From Gluconobacter aidae (lineage in GTDB: Bacteria > Pseudomonadota > Alphaproteobacteria > Acetobacterales > Acetobacteraceae), in NCBI RefSeq assembly GCF_009547075.1, contig NZ_WIPH01000002.1, forward strand, positions 124,001-188,000: a stretch of DNA of 64,000 nucleotides, written 5' to 3'. Positions within the stretch are counted from its first letter, which is position 1. Each line of letters starts with the position of its first letter. Below, one piece after another: positions 51,908 to 61,286 of this stretch. Both the position numbers and the translations under genes were made by a program. Below the pieces are notes generated by a model. It saw nothing but the letters and a program-made list of their open reading frames with translations, ran no database searches and had not been told where the DNA came from.

Positions 51908-52684
51908 TCAGGAAAGAGGCAGGGTCCGGATGGCCAGATCGCCTTTGAATGTCGTGCTGCCGGTATGTGTCAGGGAAAGGCCGCGGTGCAGCGAGACGCT
52001 TCCGCCCATCGCGGTCCAGCGGCGGCAGAACGCGAAATCTTCGGAAAGATAGGTACGGGTTTCGGGATCGATCAGGCAGTCGAAAAGGGCATAGGCGTCT
52101 GAGGACGGTGCGTTCGGACTGTTGCCTTCGGTTCTGGCGTCGATGCGGCTGTAACGTGTTTCCGGATAACGGGCGATCATGTCGAGCACCATCTGGCGCG
52201 TTATGAGCATGAAGCCGGTGCCGATATAGGAGACGGTCGCGATTTCGCCCGGTGCGCTGTCATCGTGCAGTGCGGTGCAGTCTCCGACATAGCGCAGGCT
52301 GGCGGTGGCGGCGGGTTCTCCGGCGGCGATGAAACGGTCCGTATCGTGGTCCCAGTAATGGGATTTGAGGGGGTAGGCCCCGCCGATCAGAGGACGATCC
52401 GCATCCAGTAGCGCAAGAATATCGGTGATGGAAAAGCCGATGTCGCTGTCGATGAAGAGAAGATGGGTCGCATCGGTCATGGTCACGAACTGATGCAGCA
52501 GCGTATTCCGGGCGCGGGTGATGAGGGCATCGCTTCCGATGGTCGACAGGGTCAGTTGCAGGTTGTGAGCCGGGGCGGCGGCCATGCAGCCGATGAGGGA
52601 CTGCATGTAGCTCAGCGTGACGGTGCCACCGAAGCAGGGCGTGGCAATGAAGACGTGGCGAGGTGTATCGGCGCAGGGAGTCAT
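51908..52684 (-). CDS. Glycosyltransferase-like protein
   Basis: This 258-residue protein has a GT-A-like core: FIDSDIGFSITDILALLDAD holds a DSD motif, and RTYLSEDFAFCRRW an ED motif as in family 2-like transferases. The N-terminal HVFIATPCFGGTVTLSY is a typical opening strand-loop. It is cytoplasmic with no membrane segment. The target is unknown. It lies beside the phage-like pair, and proteins with this layout also occur in phages, so transfer is possible. Confidence 0.7.
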   Translation of the reverse strand: MTPCADTPRHVFIATPCFGGTVTLSYMQSLIGCMAAAPAHNLQLTLSTIGSDALITRARNTLLHQFVTMTDATHLLFIDSDIGFSITDILALLDADRPLIGGAYPLKSHYWDHDTDRFIAAGEPAATASLRYVGDCTALHDDSAPGEIATVSYIGTGFMLITRQMVLDMIARYPETRYSRIDARTEGNSPNAPSSDAYALFDCLIDPETRTYLSEDFAFCRRWTAMGGSVSLHRGLSLTHTGSTTFKGDLAIRTLPLS

Positions 52685-52742
52685 GACAGACAGCCTGCCT
52701 GGAAGTCATGAAAAAATGATTAAAACGGCGTCTGGAAAGTGC

Positions 52743-54077
52743 TCATGCGCCCATGTGGGCCTGAAGGATCATGTAAAAGACGAAGGCGGCATCCAGGCCG
52801 AGAACGATGGGTGTCAGGCGCTGGAACTGGCGTGTGGCGATGGCGAGGGCGGTGTAAATCAGGAGACCACAGGAGAGGCTCAGCATGAAATTGCCTGTCA
52901 CTCCTGCGATGAGCAGCATCGTCAGGGGAGGGATGGCTTCTGCGGGCGTTTCGGCGACCCGGCTGAGGCTGCCGAGCATGTTCAGTCCTACGAGAATGAG
53001 CACGGGGGCCGTGGCAATGGCCGGAATGGCGGTGATGAGCGGCCAGAACACCGAAGACAGGGCGAACAGGACGGCGACGACCAGCGCGCTCAGCCCCGTG
53101 CGACCACCGGCTTCAACGCCTGTAAGGCTCTCGACATAGGCGGAGACCGTGCAGGTTCCGAGCGAGGCGCCAATGATGCTCGCGGCACCGTCGGAGCCGA
53201 AGGCGCGGTGATCGAGAGCGGGTTTCTCGACCGTTCCGTCCAGCCCGGCGCGGTGGGCGACGCTCATCATGGTCGCGGTCGCGTCGAAGAAATCACTCAG
53301 CAGGAAGTAGAGGGTGATGGGGACGAGCAGTCCGAGATGGGAAAAATATTCGTGGAAATCGAAGGGCAGGAAGAGGTTGGTCGGGTAGTGCGGCCAGTCC
53401 AGAAGCTGTGCGGGCAGATGCGTGATCGGGCCGGAAGGCGTCTGGATGAAGAGGCCGGCCAGGGTAATGGCCAGAATGGCGATGAGTAGACCTGCGGGGA
53501 CGCGCAGCACCACGAGGATGGCGCTCAGGACGACGCCTGCCATGCTGAGCAGGACGGACGGGTTGCTCAAAGATCCAAATGTCAGACCCTCGGGAGAGGG
53601 GACGGCGATCCCGCCTGTTGTCAGGCCGATCCGGGCAATGAAGGCGCCGAGGGCGATCTGGATTCCGAGGACGATCGAAGGTGGAAAGCCGCGGATGATG
53701 CGCTGGCGGATCTGGCTGAGGGAAAGAGCCGTAAAGCACAGGCCGCTGAACAGAACGACCGTGAAGGCCGTGCGCGGGCTGACATGAGCCTGCTGGACGA
53801 CGACCTGCGCGAACAGGACGTTGCTGCTCATTGCGGGAGCGAGGGCGATGGGCAGTCTGGCCCAGAGTGCCATCAGGAGTGTGCCGGCGACCGCACCTGC
53901 GATGGTCGTCATGACCATGTCATGGCGGTCCAGACCCGCTGCCGAGAGAATGGCGGGATTGACGGCCACGATATAGGCCATGGCCCCGAAAACCGTCAGT
54001 CCGGCAATGATCTCACGCGGGATCGTTGAACCGCGGGCCGTGATATGGAACCAGCGGTCGAGTCTGGATAGCAGCAA
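52743..54077 (-). CDS. NCS2 purine permease, AzgA type
   Basis: This 444-residue transporter has about 13 membrane segments. It has the AzgA-type signature AYIVAVNPAILSAAGL and MALWARLPIALAPAMSSN near the N-terminus, then IGASLGTCTVSAYVESLTG and GGRTGLSALVVAVLFAL. Family members import adenine, guanine or hypoxanthine with protons. I place the start at a TTG (54077), preceded by GGAG at seven bases and giving MLLSRLDRWFHITARGST, the usual AzgA opening. An ATG at 54152 would add 25 atypical residues. Confidence 0.88.
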   Translation of the reverse strand: MLLSRLDRWFHITARGSTIPREIIAGLTVFGAMAYIVAVNPAILSAAGLDRHDMVMTTIAGAVAGTLLMALWARLPIALAPAMSSNVLFAQVVVQQAHVSPRTAFTVVLFSGLCFTALSLSQIRQRIIRGFPPSIVLGIQIALGAFIARIGLTTGGIAVPSPEGLTFGSLSNPSVLLSMAGVVLSAILVVLRVPAGLLIAILAITLAGLFIQTPSGPITHLPAQLLDWPHYPTNLFLPFDFHEYFSHLGLLVPITLYFLLSDFFDATATMMSVAHRAGLDGTVEKPALDHRAFGSDGAASIIGASLGTCTVSAYVESLTGVEAGGRTGLSALVVAVLFALSSVFWPLITAIPAIATAPVLILVGLNMLGSLSRVAETPAEAIPPLTMLLIAGVTGNFMLSLSCGLLIYTALAIATRQFQRLTPIVLGLDAAFVFYMILQAHMGA

Positions 54078-54158
54078 GCGGATGCTCCGGGGGCAGGGAA
54101 GGCTGGGCCAAGCTATAGTCAAAAAAGCCGTTCCTGCCAGGGGCCGGATCATATCTTT

Positions 54159-56315
54159 TCATTTCGGGTTCGATTTTTTCTCCCAGGCCTTGCGGACTTC
54201 AGCCGGTGACAGGCGGCGGTGCGGGGTTTTTGCAGATTTTCCAGCGGCATGGGTTCCACTCCGTGCATGTTCAGGGTGTGGAACGCTGCTGGGGCCAGCA
54301 CCTGTGGTTCTGCCGGGAGCAATGCCGGCGGCCGGATGCTCGTTGGCTTCCAGAATGGCTTTTTCACAGGCCGAGCCCTTGCCGACGCCAAGCTGGATCG
54401 TCGGGATCAGGGCTGCGGGCGGGAAGACGATCCCCAGGCCCACGGAGGCTGCGACGCGACCGAGCAGTTCCGCGCCGGGCAGGACCGTCGGGCTCTTCAT
54501 GGAGCCAAAAATATGGACCGCGCCAGGCAGGGACAGGATCTGTGGTCCGATCGAGCGTGTTGTGACCGCGTAGTCCAGCGTGTCCTTGTGGAAATTGACG
54601 GTTCCCGTGCCCATCGTGCGGGTGGTGCCGGTCTGCAGGAGCATGGAGTTGGTGTGTACGATGCCGTCTTTCAGCGGCAGATCGGCGACGAGGCATTCCA
54701 GCTTGGAGCGGTTCGGGATGCCCAGGGCGGAGAGGATGGCAGAGCCGAGTTTGAGACCCAGAAGATCCGGGAGAAGTGCTGTGACATCGCCACCGCGATC
54801 CAGAACGAGGGTCGTGCCGCCATCGCCGTTTTCGACGAGGGTTGCGACCGAATTGCCGGTTGAGGTCAGGGTCACGTGTCCGCCGATGGTGCCTTCTCCC
54901 TGGAACATGTCTTTGGACGTCATGATGCGGGACAACGGCAGGCGCGAGACATCGAGGCGGAAGCGGGTGTGGAACTGTTCGTTTTTCGTCGGCTCCAGCG
55001 TGGCATTCGCGGAGATGGTGCCTGTTCCGGTTGCGAAGGCCAGGTGTTTGAGGTCAATGGCGCCGTCGCGAATGTTCAACTCGGCGTCAATATTGTCCAG
55101 CGGCCAGTTTTTGTTGCGGATGTGATCGCCGTGATAGGTCAGATGGACATTGGCGGCATTGAGTTTGGGGACATTGATCTTCTTGTCAGGCAGGACGCGG
55201 GCGCTGGCCGGTTCGGCTTTCTTTGCCTCGCCGGGCTGCGCGCCGATGAAGCCGCCCAGATCCGCCAGATCGACCGAGTGCGAATGAAGCGCGGCTTCCA
55301 CGAAGATCGGCTTCTGATGCGGATCGACGTTGATGTCCCCGCCGATATCCGAAGAGCCCATATGCCCTTCGAATTTCTGGAAACGGATTGCGCGGTCGGA
55401 ATAGGCCAGATTGCCGGTCACGCTGTAGGCCGGGGTCTGGGGGATGGGGATTCCCGTCAGCGGGTAGAGGAGCGCCATGTCCGGGCCGGCAAAATGCAGT
55501 GCCAGATTGGTGCCCTGGAAGTGGATCGGATCGTCGACCGTGCCGCGCAGCGTGACATAGGTCGGGCCGTTGGCGAGGCGTCCGTCGATCGGGTAGGGAT
55601 GTGTTGAATCCGTCAGGCCGAGCAGGGTGCCACCGACGATATGACCTGTGATCGGGGCCTGCGCGTATCGGCCCTTGAGGTCGATGACGAGATGTCCGTC
55701 ATCGCCGTTTTTCGGCTCCTCGGTATGGATGAGGACATGCATGTCCGTTTTGAGCTTCGCCAGAGCCAGTCGGATATCGCCGCCATTGATTTCGATCTTG
55801 CCGAGCTTCGGCAGGGTCGCGGTGGACGATGAAGACGTCTGCGACGACGGATCGGATGAGGATGCGAAACTGTAGTTGTTCGTGCCGTTGAGCAGCGAGA
55901 CGATATCGCCTTTGGGGGTGTCGGCGCGGATCAGTGGCAGGGAGAGACCACCGCCCGTCAGATAGCGCCAGGCATCGACGGTGACGGTAATGGCCCTGGC
56001 GGAAGCGAAATCGTCCTTCTCTTTCTCGAAACCTTCCGGCTGACCGATTTTCAGGTCATCGACGGTGACGGTGGTTTTAAACCCAAGGCCGACATGCAGA
56101 TGTGCGATGCTGACGGGACGGTGCAGGGCTGAAGTGGCCTTGCGGTTGAGATAGGGAACGAACCAGTCCCACTGCCAGACCAGGATCAGGACGATGATGG
56201 CAGTCACCAGTGTTCCCAACACCCCCCCGATGGTTTTCAGGATCAGATGTCGCTTTTCCGGGCGGGGGGCGTGCCCATCTGAAGGGGAGGAGGGTTGGGG
56301 TGGGGTGCTGCTCAA
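54159..56315 (-). CDS. AsmA-family envelope protein
   Basis: This 718-residue protein has an N-terminal membrane segment (about 27-48) then a very long periplasmic beta-rich region, and ends in a Pro/His/Ala-rich tail. Early motif LNRKATSALHRPVSIAHL and the repeated DIKKLNAANVHLTYHG-type strands fit AsmA, with the AsmA_2 region near VLDRGGDVTALLPDLLGLKL. Bacterial AsmA-like proteins are thought to move phospholipid between membranes. The start is a TTG with GGAGAA upstream. It is transcribed toward the purine permease and divergent from the heme oxygenase gene. Confidence 0.88.
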   Translation of the reverse strand: MSSTPPQPSSPSDGHAPRPEKRHLILKTIGGVLGTLVTAIIVLILVWQWDWFVPYLNRKATSALHRPVSIAHLHVGLGFKTTVTVDDLKIGQPEGFEKEKDDFASARAITVTVDAWRYLTGGGLSLPLIRADTPKGDIVSLLNGTNNYSFASSSDPSSQTSSSSTATLPKLGKIEINGGDIRLALAKLKTDMHVLIHTEEPKNGDDGHLVIDLKGRYAQAPITGHIVGGTLLGLTDSTHPYPIDGRLANGPTYVTLRGTVDDPIHFQGTNLALHFAGPDMALLYPLTGIPIPQTPAYSVTGNLAYSDRAIRFQKFEGHMGSSDIGGDINVDPHQKPIFVEAALHSHSVDLADLGGFIGAQPGEAKKAEPASARVLPDKKINVPKLNAANVHLTYHGDHIRNKNWPLDNIDAELNIRDGAIDLKHLAFATGTGTISANATLEPTKNEQFHTRFRLDVSRLPLSRIMTSKDMFQGEGTIGGHVTLTSTGNSVATLVENGDGGTTLVLDRGGDVTALLPDLLGLKLGSAILSALGIPNRSKLECLVADLPLKDGIVHTNSMLLQTGTTRTMGTGTVNFHKDTLDYAVTTRSIGPQILSLPGAVHIFGSMKSPTVLPGAELLGRVAASVGLGIVFPPAALIPTIQLGVGKGSACEKAILEANEHPAAGIAPGRTTGAGPSSVPHPEHARSGTHAAGKSAKTPHRRLSPAEVRKAWEKKSNPK

Positions 56316-56411
56316 CAGGGTATTCTCCGAAATCCGGGGGCGTGTCAGAAAGAATCTGGTCGTTGCAAGTCACTCTGATTACGGACAGAACCGGAAACGG
56401 TTTCACAGCGC

Positions 56412-56987
56412 ATGGGAAGATCAGCACGAATGGAGACAGTTGGAAGCGCCGATGAGCGGAAGAACTCTGCTCTGGCGGAACTGCGGCATGTCAGCCGGAA
56501 GGCCCATGAGGCGGTCGATGAGGCATTTTCCCGGTTCGAACTTGCGGATCCGCAATCCTATGGGGCCTTCCTGACGGCTCATGCGCGCGTGCTTGTGGGG
56601 GCGGAGGCTTATCTCAGCCGACATGCGTCTTCAGTGCCGGCCTGGCGTCCGCGGGCGGAGCTTCTGAAGGATGATCTGCGGCAGATGGGCCTGGCTGTCC
56701 CTGCCGTGCAGGCGGACTGTTTCCCGGAAAATGACGGCACGGCGATGGGTGTTCTGTATGTGCTGGAAGGCTCGCGGCTTGGCGGGCGTGTTCTGTCCGG
56801 GCGCGTATCAGAAGGGCTGCCCCGGGCCTATCTGTCGGCGTTTCATCAGAAAGGGGAATGGCCGGCGTTTCTTGAGCGGCTCGGGCGGTATCTGGATGAA
56901 AGTGACGCGGTGAGCCGACAGGCCGTGACGGAGGGCGCGGTCGCGACGTTTGCGCTGTTCCGGAAGAGTGCCGGGCTTCAGGACTGA
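56412..56987 (+). CDS. Biliverdin-producing heme oxygenase (BphO-like)
   Basis: This 191-residue haem oxygenase opens haem to biliverdin, CO and iron. Marks are HVSRKAHEAVDEAFSRF (proximal His likely H33 of the KAHEAVDE helix) and MGVLYVLEGSRLGGRVLSGRV (distal helix). The start may instead be the ATG at 56430. No bacteriophytochrome gene is adjacent, though BphO usually sits beside one, so iron acquisition or another bilin use is open. It overlaps the last ten bases of the convergent GT2 gene. Confidence 0.85.
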   Translation: MGRSARMETVGSADERKNSALAELRHVSRKAHEAVDEAFSRFELADPQSYGAFLTAHARVLVGAEAYLSRHASSVPAWRPRAELLKDDLRQMGLAVPAVQADCFPENDGTAMGVLYVLEGSRLGGRVLSGRVSEGLPRAYLSAFHQKGEWPAFLERLGRYLDESDAVSRQAVTEGAVATFALFRKSAGLQD

Positions 56988-58384
56988 GGCGGACGCACCG
57001 GCATGAGGCTTCGCGGGATCAGGCCGGGGAAGGTCTGCGCGAGGCGTTCGGCGTCTTCGGGAGAAAGCATCGCGATGGCACAGCCCAGCGCGCTGGCGTC
57101 CGGAGCAGGGAGCCGGTCGATCCCCTGCAGGAGATCGGCAAGACCATGGCCTTCCGCCGTCAGCACCATGAACGATGTCATCCGCGTGTAGAGTGCCGTG
57201 GTGGCGTCGATCCTGGTCAGGGCATGGTCGGGAATGGCGATCCGGATTTCTTCGCCACTGACGGGCGACAGGACCGCATTTTCCGAGATCATGACATGAA
57301 GCGGCACCATCGGCAGAAGGGTGGGCGAACCGGGAAGGGAAAGGTAGCGCCCGGGGAGCGGGTTTTCCGTGAAGAGGCAGGCGTTCCAGACATCCCCGTC
57401 CGACGCTTCGAGCGCCACGATCAGGGGATTGTAACGGCCGAAGTTCACGTCTCCCCTCCCGACAGACACGAGAGAGCCCGTCTGCATGTCCCACATCAAC
57501 TGCTTCGTCTGGCCGAACATGCAGAAATGGAATTGCGGAGGTGTTCGACGGGATGATGGCGTGGAAAGCTGCGCTGGTGTCAGGCCGAGGTCCTGAAGAA
57601 TGGCGCGGTCCGCGTGGGTGACGCTGGCCTTGAGGCGCCAGTACAGATCCGTCAGCGACGCCTGTATGATGGAAGAGGCAATCCGGCGGCTTTCCGGCAG
57701 CCAGCGGCTCGCGCCCGTATATTCGGCGTCGTTGCGGTCGAAGTTCTGCCAGGCTTTGTCCGGGGCGGCGCTGGAGTTGCGCCGCAGGAAGCTTTCATGA
57801 TCGCCAGCGGCGAAATGAAGGATACGGCTGTCGGACCAGGTCGCGTTTTTCTCAAGCGCGGAAAACGGATCGGGCAGAGTGTTGGCGATCCGGCGGGGCT
57901 GGACGAGATGCCGGACAACGCGATGATCCGGCAGGCTCAGCAGGCCGTGCCGCGTGAAGGTCTCGACCGGCGAGAAGGGGGAGGGAAGCGTGCGGCCTGA
58001 CGAGCCAAACAGGCACCAGTTTACCGGGAGCATGGCGGCGGAGGCAGCGGCAGTGAACTCGGCGACGGACCGGGCGGTTTCAAAATGCAGATATTCGTCC
58101 GCCGCCAGGATCATCATCCAGTCGAATTCGTTCCTGCCCTGCTCCAGGGCCATTTCGTGAAAGCGGGTCTGGCGTTCCAGGCGTTCGGTCAGGGGTGTAT
58201 CGGAAGAGTGGACGCGGATGTCGTAAAGCGTGGCCGCGTTGGACAGAACCGCGTCTGTTCCGTCAGTCGAATGATCATCACAGACGATCAGGGTTGAAAA
58301 CCCGATGGTTGCATGATGCGCGAGCCACCATCCGATCGTGTCGACTTCATTGTGAACGAACAGGATGGCGGCGCTTTTCGACAT
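56978..58384 (-). CDS. Glycosyltransferase family 2 (Glyco_tranf_2_4-like)
   Basis: This 468-residue protein begins with a GT2-like core: AAILFVHNEVDTIGWWLAHHATIGFSTLIVCDDHSTDGTD (residues 5-44), with the strand-loop and DDHS before the acidic DWMMILAADEYLHFE motif (about 88-102). The C-terminal 180 residues show no known domain and no membrane segment. Acceptor unknown; it could work in surface polysaccharide. It lies ten bases before lepA's stop and overlaps the haem oxygenase end. Confidence 0.82.
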   Translation of the reverse strand: MSKSAAILFVHNEVDTIGWWLAHHATIGFSTLIVCDDHSTDGTDAVLSNAATLYDIRVHSSDTPLTERLERQTRFHEMALEQGRNEFDWMMILAADEYLHFETARSVAEFTAAASAAMLPVNWCLFGSSGRTLPSPFSPVETFTRHGLLSLPDHRVVRHLVQPRRIANTLPDPFSALEKNATWSDSRILHFAAGDHESFLRRNSSAAPDKAWQNFDRNDAEYTGASRWLPESRRIASSIIQASLTDLYWRLKASVTHADRAILQDLGLTPAQLSTPSSRRTPPQFHFCMFGQTKQLMWDMQTGSLVSVGRGDVNFGRYNPLIVALEASDGDVWNACLFTENPLPGRYLSLPGSPTLLPMVPLHVMISENAVLSPVSGEEIRIAIPDHALTRIDATTALYTRMTSFMVLTAEGHGLADLLQGIDRLPAPDASALGCAIAMLSPEDAERLAQTFPGLIPRSLMPVRPPQS

Positions 58385-58394
58385 AAGGCAGCGG

Positions 58395-60197
58395 TCAGTC
58401 CATCTTCAGGGCGGCGAGGAAGGCGCTCTGGGGAATTTCGACCTTTCCGAACTGTCGCATGCGCTTCTTGCCTTCCTTCTGCTTGTCCAGAAGCTTGCGC
58501 TTGCGGGAAATATCACCGCCATAACACTTGGCCGTCACGTCCTTGGACAGCGCGCCGATCGTTTCACGGGCGATGACCTTGGAGCCGATGGCCGCCTGAA
58601 TGGCGATTTTGAACAACTGCTTGGGGATAAGGTCCTTGAGCTTGGCGCAGATGGAGCGGCCGCGCTGTTCGGCGACGGTGCGGTGCGAGATGAAGGACAG
58701 CGCATCGACCGGCTCGTGGTTCACGAGAATGGAGATGCGGACGAGATCGCTCTCTTCGTAGCCGTCCATCTGGTAGTCGAACGAGGCATAACCGCGGCTG
58801 ATGGATTTGAGGCGGTCGTAGAAATCGAACACCACTTCATTCAGCGGCAGGCGATAGACGGCCATCGCGCGGTTGCCGACATAAGTCAGATCGACCTGGA
58901 TGCCACGACGCTCGGAGCACAGTGTCAGGACCGGGCCGAGATACTCGTCCTGCACCATGATGGTGGCCTTGATCCACGGTTCCTCAATCGTCTCGATCTT
59001 GCTCAGTTCCGGCATGTCGGCCGGGTTGTGCAGGTCTTCGGACGTGCCATCCGTCATGTGCATCTTGTAGACCACGGACGGAGCGGTCGCGATCAGGTCC
59101 AGATTGAATTCGCGGGACAGACGCTCCTGAATGATTTCCAGATGCAGCAGCCCGAGGAAGCCGCAGCGGAAACCGAAGCCCAGCGCGGCTGAGGTCTCGG
59201 CTTCGAAATGGAACGAGGCGTCGTTCAGACGCAGCTTCGCAAGACTGTCACGCAGCTTTTCGAAATCGTCGGCGTCGATCGGGAAGAGACCACACCACAC
59301 CACGGGAATGGACGGCTTGAAACCGGGCAGGGCCTTTTCGGCGGGGCGCCTGTCGAGCGTGACGGTGTCACCGACATTGCAGTCCGCGACGGTCTTGATG
59401 GCGGCGTTGATGTAGCCCATCTCGCCCGGGCCGAGGCTTTCGACCGACTGCATCTTGGGCAGGAACACGCCGACCTGGTCGACATGATAGGTCGCGCCAG
59501 TCTGCATCATGCGGATGCGGTCACCGCGTTTGAGGCGGCCGTCCTTGATACGGACGAGGATGATGACGCCCAGATAGGCATCGTACCAGCTATCGACCAG
59601 CAGGGCCTGAAGCGGGGCTTCGGCGTCGCCTGTGGGAGCGGGGAGACGCTGGACGAGGGCTTCGAGCACGCCTTCGATATTGATGCCGGTCTTGGCGCTG
59701 ATCTCGACGGCGTCATCGGCCGGGATGCCGACCACGTCCTCGATCTGGGCGCGGACGCGCTCGGGTTCGGCAGCCGGCAGATCGATCTTGTTCAGGACCG
59801 GGACGATCTCGTGATTGGCATCGAGCGCCTGATAGACGTTGGCCAGCGTCTGGGCTTCCACGCCCTGCGACGCGTCCACGACCAGAAGCGAGCCCTCACA
59901 GGCGGCAAGCGAGCGGCTGACTTCATAAGCGAAGTCGACATGGCCCGGCGTGTCCATCAGGTTCAGCGTGTAAACCTTGCCGTCCTTGGCCGGATAGGTC
60001 AGGCGGACGGTCTGCGCCTTGATGGTGATCCCGCGCTCCTGCTCGAGTTCCATCGAATCGAGGACCTGGTTTTTCATTTCACGCGCGGTCAGCGCGCCAC
60101 AGGCCTGGATCAGGCGATCGGCCAGCGTCGATTTGCCGTGATCGATATGAGCGATGATCGAGAAATTGCGGATAAGGGAGAGCGGGGTATCGGTCAT
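58395..60197 (-). CDS. lepA: Elongation factor 4 (LepA)
   Basis: This 600-residue ribosomal GTPase promotes back-translocation and ribosome maturation. The G domain shows [34 protein letters not shown], and [15 protein letters not shown]. Domain II, III and the LepA-specific C-terminal domain follow to residue 600 ([17 protein letters not shown] near the end). The ATG at 60197 gives [21 protein letters not shown]; a longer reading to 60245 is not needed. Confidence 0.97.
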   Translation of the reverse strand: MTDTPLSLIRNFSIIAHIDHGKSTLADRLIQACGALTAREMKNQVLDSMELEQERGITIKAQTVRLTYPAKDGKVYTLNLMDTPGHVDFAYEVSRSLAACEGSLLVVDASQGVEAQTLANVYQALDANHEIVPVLNKIDLPAAEPERVRAQIEDVVGIPADDAVEISAKTGINIEGVLEALVQRLPAPTGDAEAPLQALLVDSWYDAYLGVIILVRIKDGRLKRGDRIRMMQTGATYHVDQVGVFLPKMQSVESLGPGEMGYINAAIKTVADCNVGDTVTLDRRPAEKALPGFKPSIPVVWCGLFPIDADDFEKLRDSLAKLRLNDASFHFEAETSAALGFGFRCGFLGLLHLEIIQERLSREFNLDLIATAPSVVYKMHMTDGTSEDLHNPADMPELSKIETIEEPWIKATIMVQDEYLGPVLTLCSERRGIQVDLTYVGNRAMAVYRLPLNEVVFDFYDRLKSISRGYASFDYQMDGYEESDLVRISILVNHEPVDALSFISHRTVAEQRGRSICAKLKDLIPKQLFKIAIQAAIGSKVIARETIGALSKDVTAKCYGGDISRKRKLLDKQKEGKKRMRQFGKVEIPQSAFLAALKMD

Positions 60198-60281
60198 GGC
60201 TGCTACATAAGGGATTATCGCAGAAATGTCAGTAGATCTGCGCAAAAGCCTGCCTTTGTGAAAAGGCAGGCGGAAGAAGGA

Positions 60282-61283
60282 TCAGCGGTCCGTCAGACGG
60301 AACTCGATCCTGCGGTTTCTGGCATAGGCTGCCGGCGTGCTGGCGGCGTCCAGAGGCTGGTAATCGGCAAAGCCTGTCGCGGCCAGATGATGCGGGTCCA
60401 CACCTTCGGCAATGAGCAGCTTGACCACGGTGATGGCACGTTCGGACGACAGTTCCCAGTTGCTGGGAAAGGCGCTGTGGATCGGTTGGCGGTCAGCATG
60501 GCCATCCACCCGCAGAATCCACGGCAGGTCCGTCGGGATCGTTGAGGCGACCTGCCTGAAGGTGTGGGCGAGGGTCGTGATTTCCTTGCGGCCTTCCGGC
60601 GTCAGATCAGCACTGCCTTGCGGGAACAGGATTTCCGACTGGAAGACGAAGCGGTCTCCCACGACATTCACGCCCTTCTGGTTTTTCAGCAGGTCCCGCA
60701 GGCGCCCGAAGAACTCCGAACGGTAGCGTTTGAGCTGATTGACCTTGTCCGCCAGCGCCAGATTGAGCTTGCTGCCAAGATCCGCGATCTGCGCGTCCTT
60801 GCCCTGCTCGGCTTTCTTCTCGATGTCGAGGGCGTTGCTGATCGCCTGAAGCTGGCGGGTCAGTTCCTCGATCTGGGCCTGAAGGTCTGAGATCTTGCTG
60901 TTCTGCTGTTTGCTCGTGTCGTCAGCCGAGGCCAGAGCCTGATCCTTCGATTGTAGCTGCCCCGTCAGGGCGGCGATCTGGGTCGACAGGGTCTGGAGCT
61001 GGGCCTGGTTATGCTGCTTCTCGTCCGCCAGCGTGGCGACGGTGGAAGACAGGCTTTTGTTCTTGTCTTCCGTCATCGACAGCATGTGCGACAGCTCGGC
61101 CAACTGCTTTTGCAGAGCGTCGAGCGTGTGTTCGCGCCGTGAGAGCGAGACCGACAGGAACTGCTGCCCCACGACGAAGACGAGCAGGACGAAGGTGACG
61201 ACCATCAGCAGGGTGGACAGGGCGTCCACATAGCCGGGCCACGCATCGAGGGCGTTGTGGGATCCGCGTCTGCGCCGGGCCAT
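60282..61283 (-). CDS. MotB/OmpA-like peptidoglycan-binding membrane protein
   Basis: This 333-residue protein has one N-terminal membrane segment after WPGYVDALSTLLMVV, with an Asp (about residue 20) where MotB/TolR have the proton-carrying Asp. A long coiled coil follows (about 50-190), then an OmpA-like peptidoglycan-binding domain (about 215-330: LFPQGSADLTPEGRKEI, RVDGHADRQPI, NWELSSERAITVVKLL, FADYQPLDAASTPAAYARNRRIEFRLTDR). It starts three bases after the MotA-like gene. The two probably form a proton-driven stator-like channel in the cell envelope, but the driven part is unknown. Confidence 0.85.
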   Translation of the reverse strand: MARRRRGSHNALDAWPGYVDALSTLLMVVTFVLLVFVVGQQFLSVSLSRREHTLDALQKQLAELSHMLSMTEDKNKSLSSTVATLADEKQHNQAQLQTLSTQIAALTGQLQSKDQALASADDTSKQQNSKISDLQAQIEELTRQLQAISNALDIEKKAEQGKDAQIADLGSKLNLALADKVNQLKRYRSEFFGRLRDLLKNQKGVNVVGDRFVFQSEILFPQGSADLTPEGRKEITTLAHTFRQVASTIPTDLPWILRVDGHADRQPIHSAFPSNWELSSERAITVVKLLIAEGVDPHHLAATGFADYQPLDAASTPAAYARNRRIEFRLTDR

Positions 61284-61286
61284 GGA

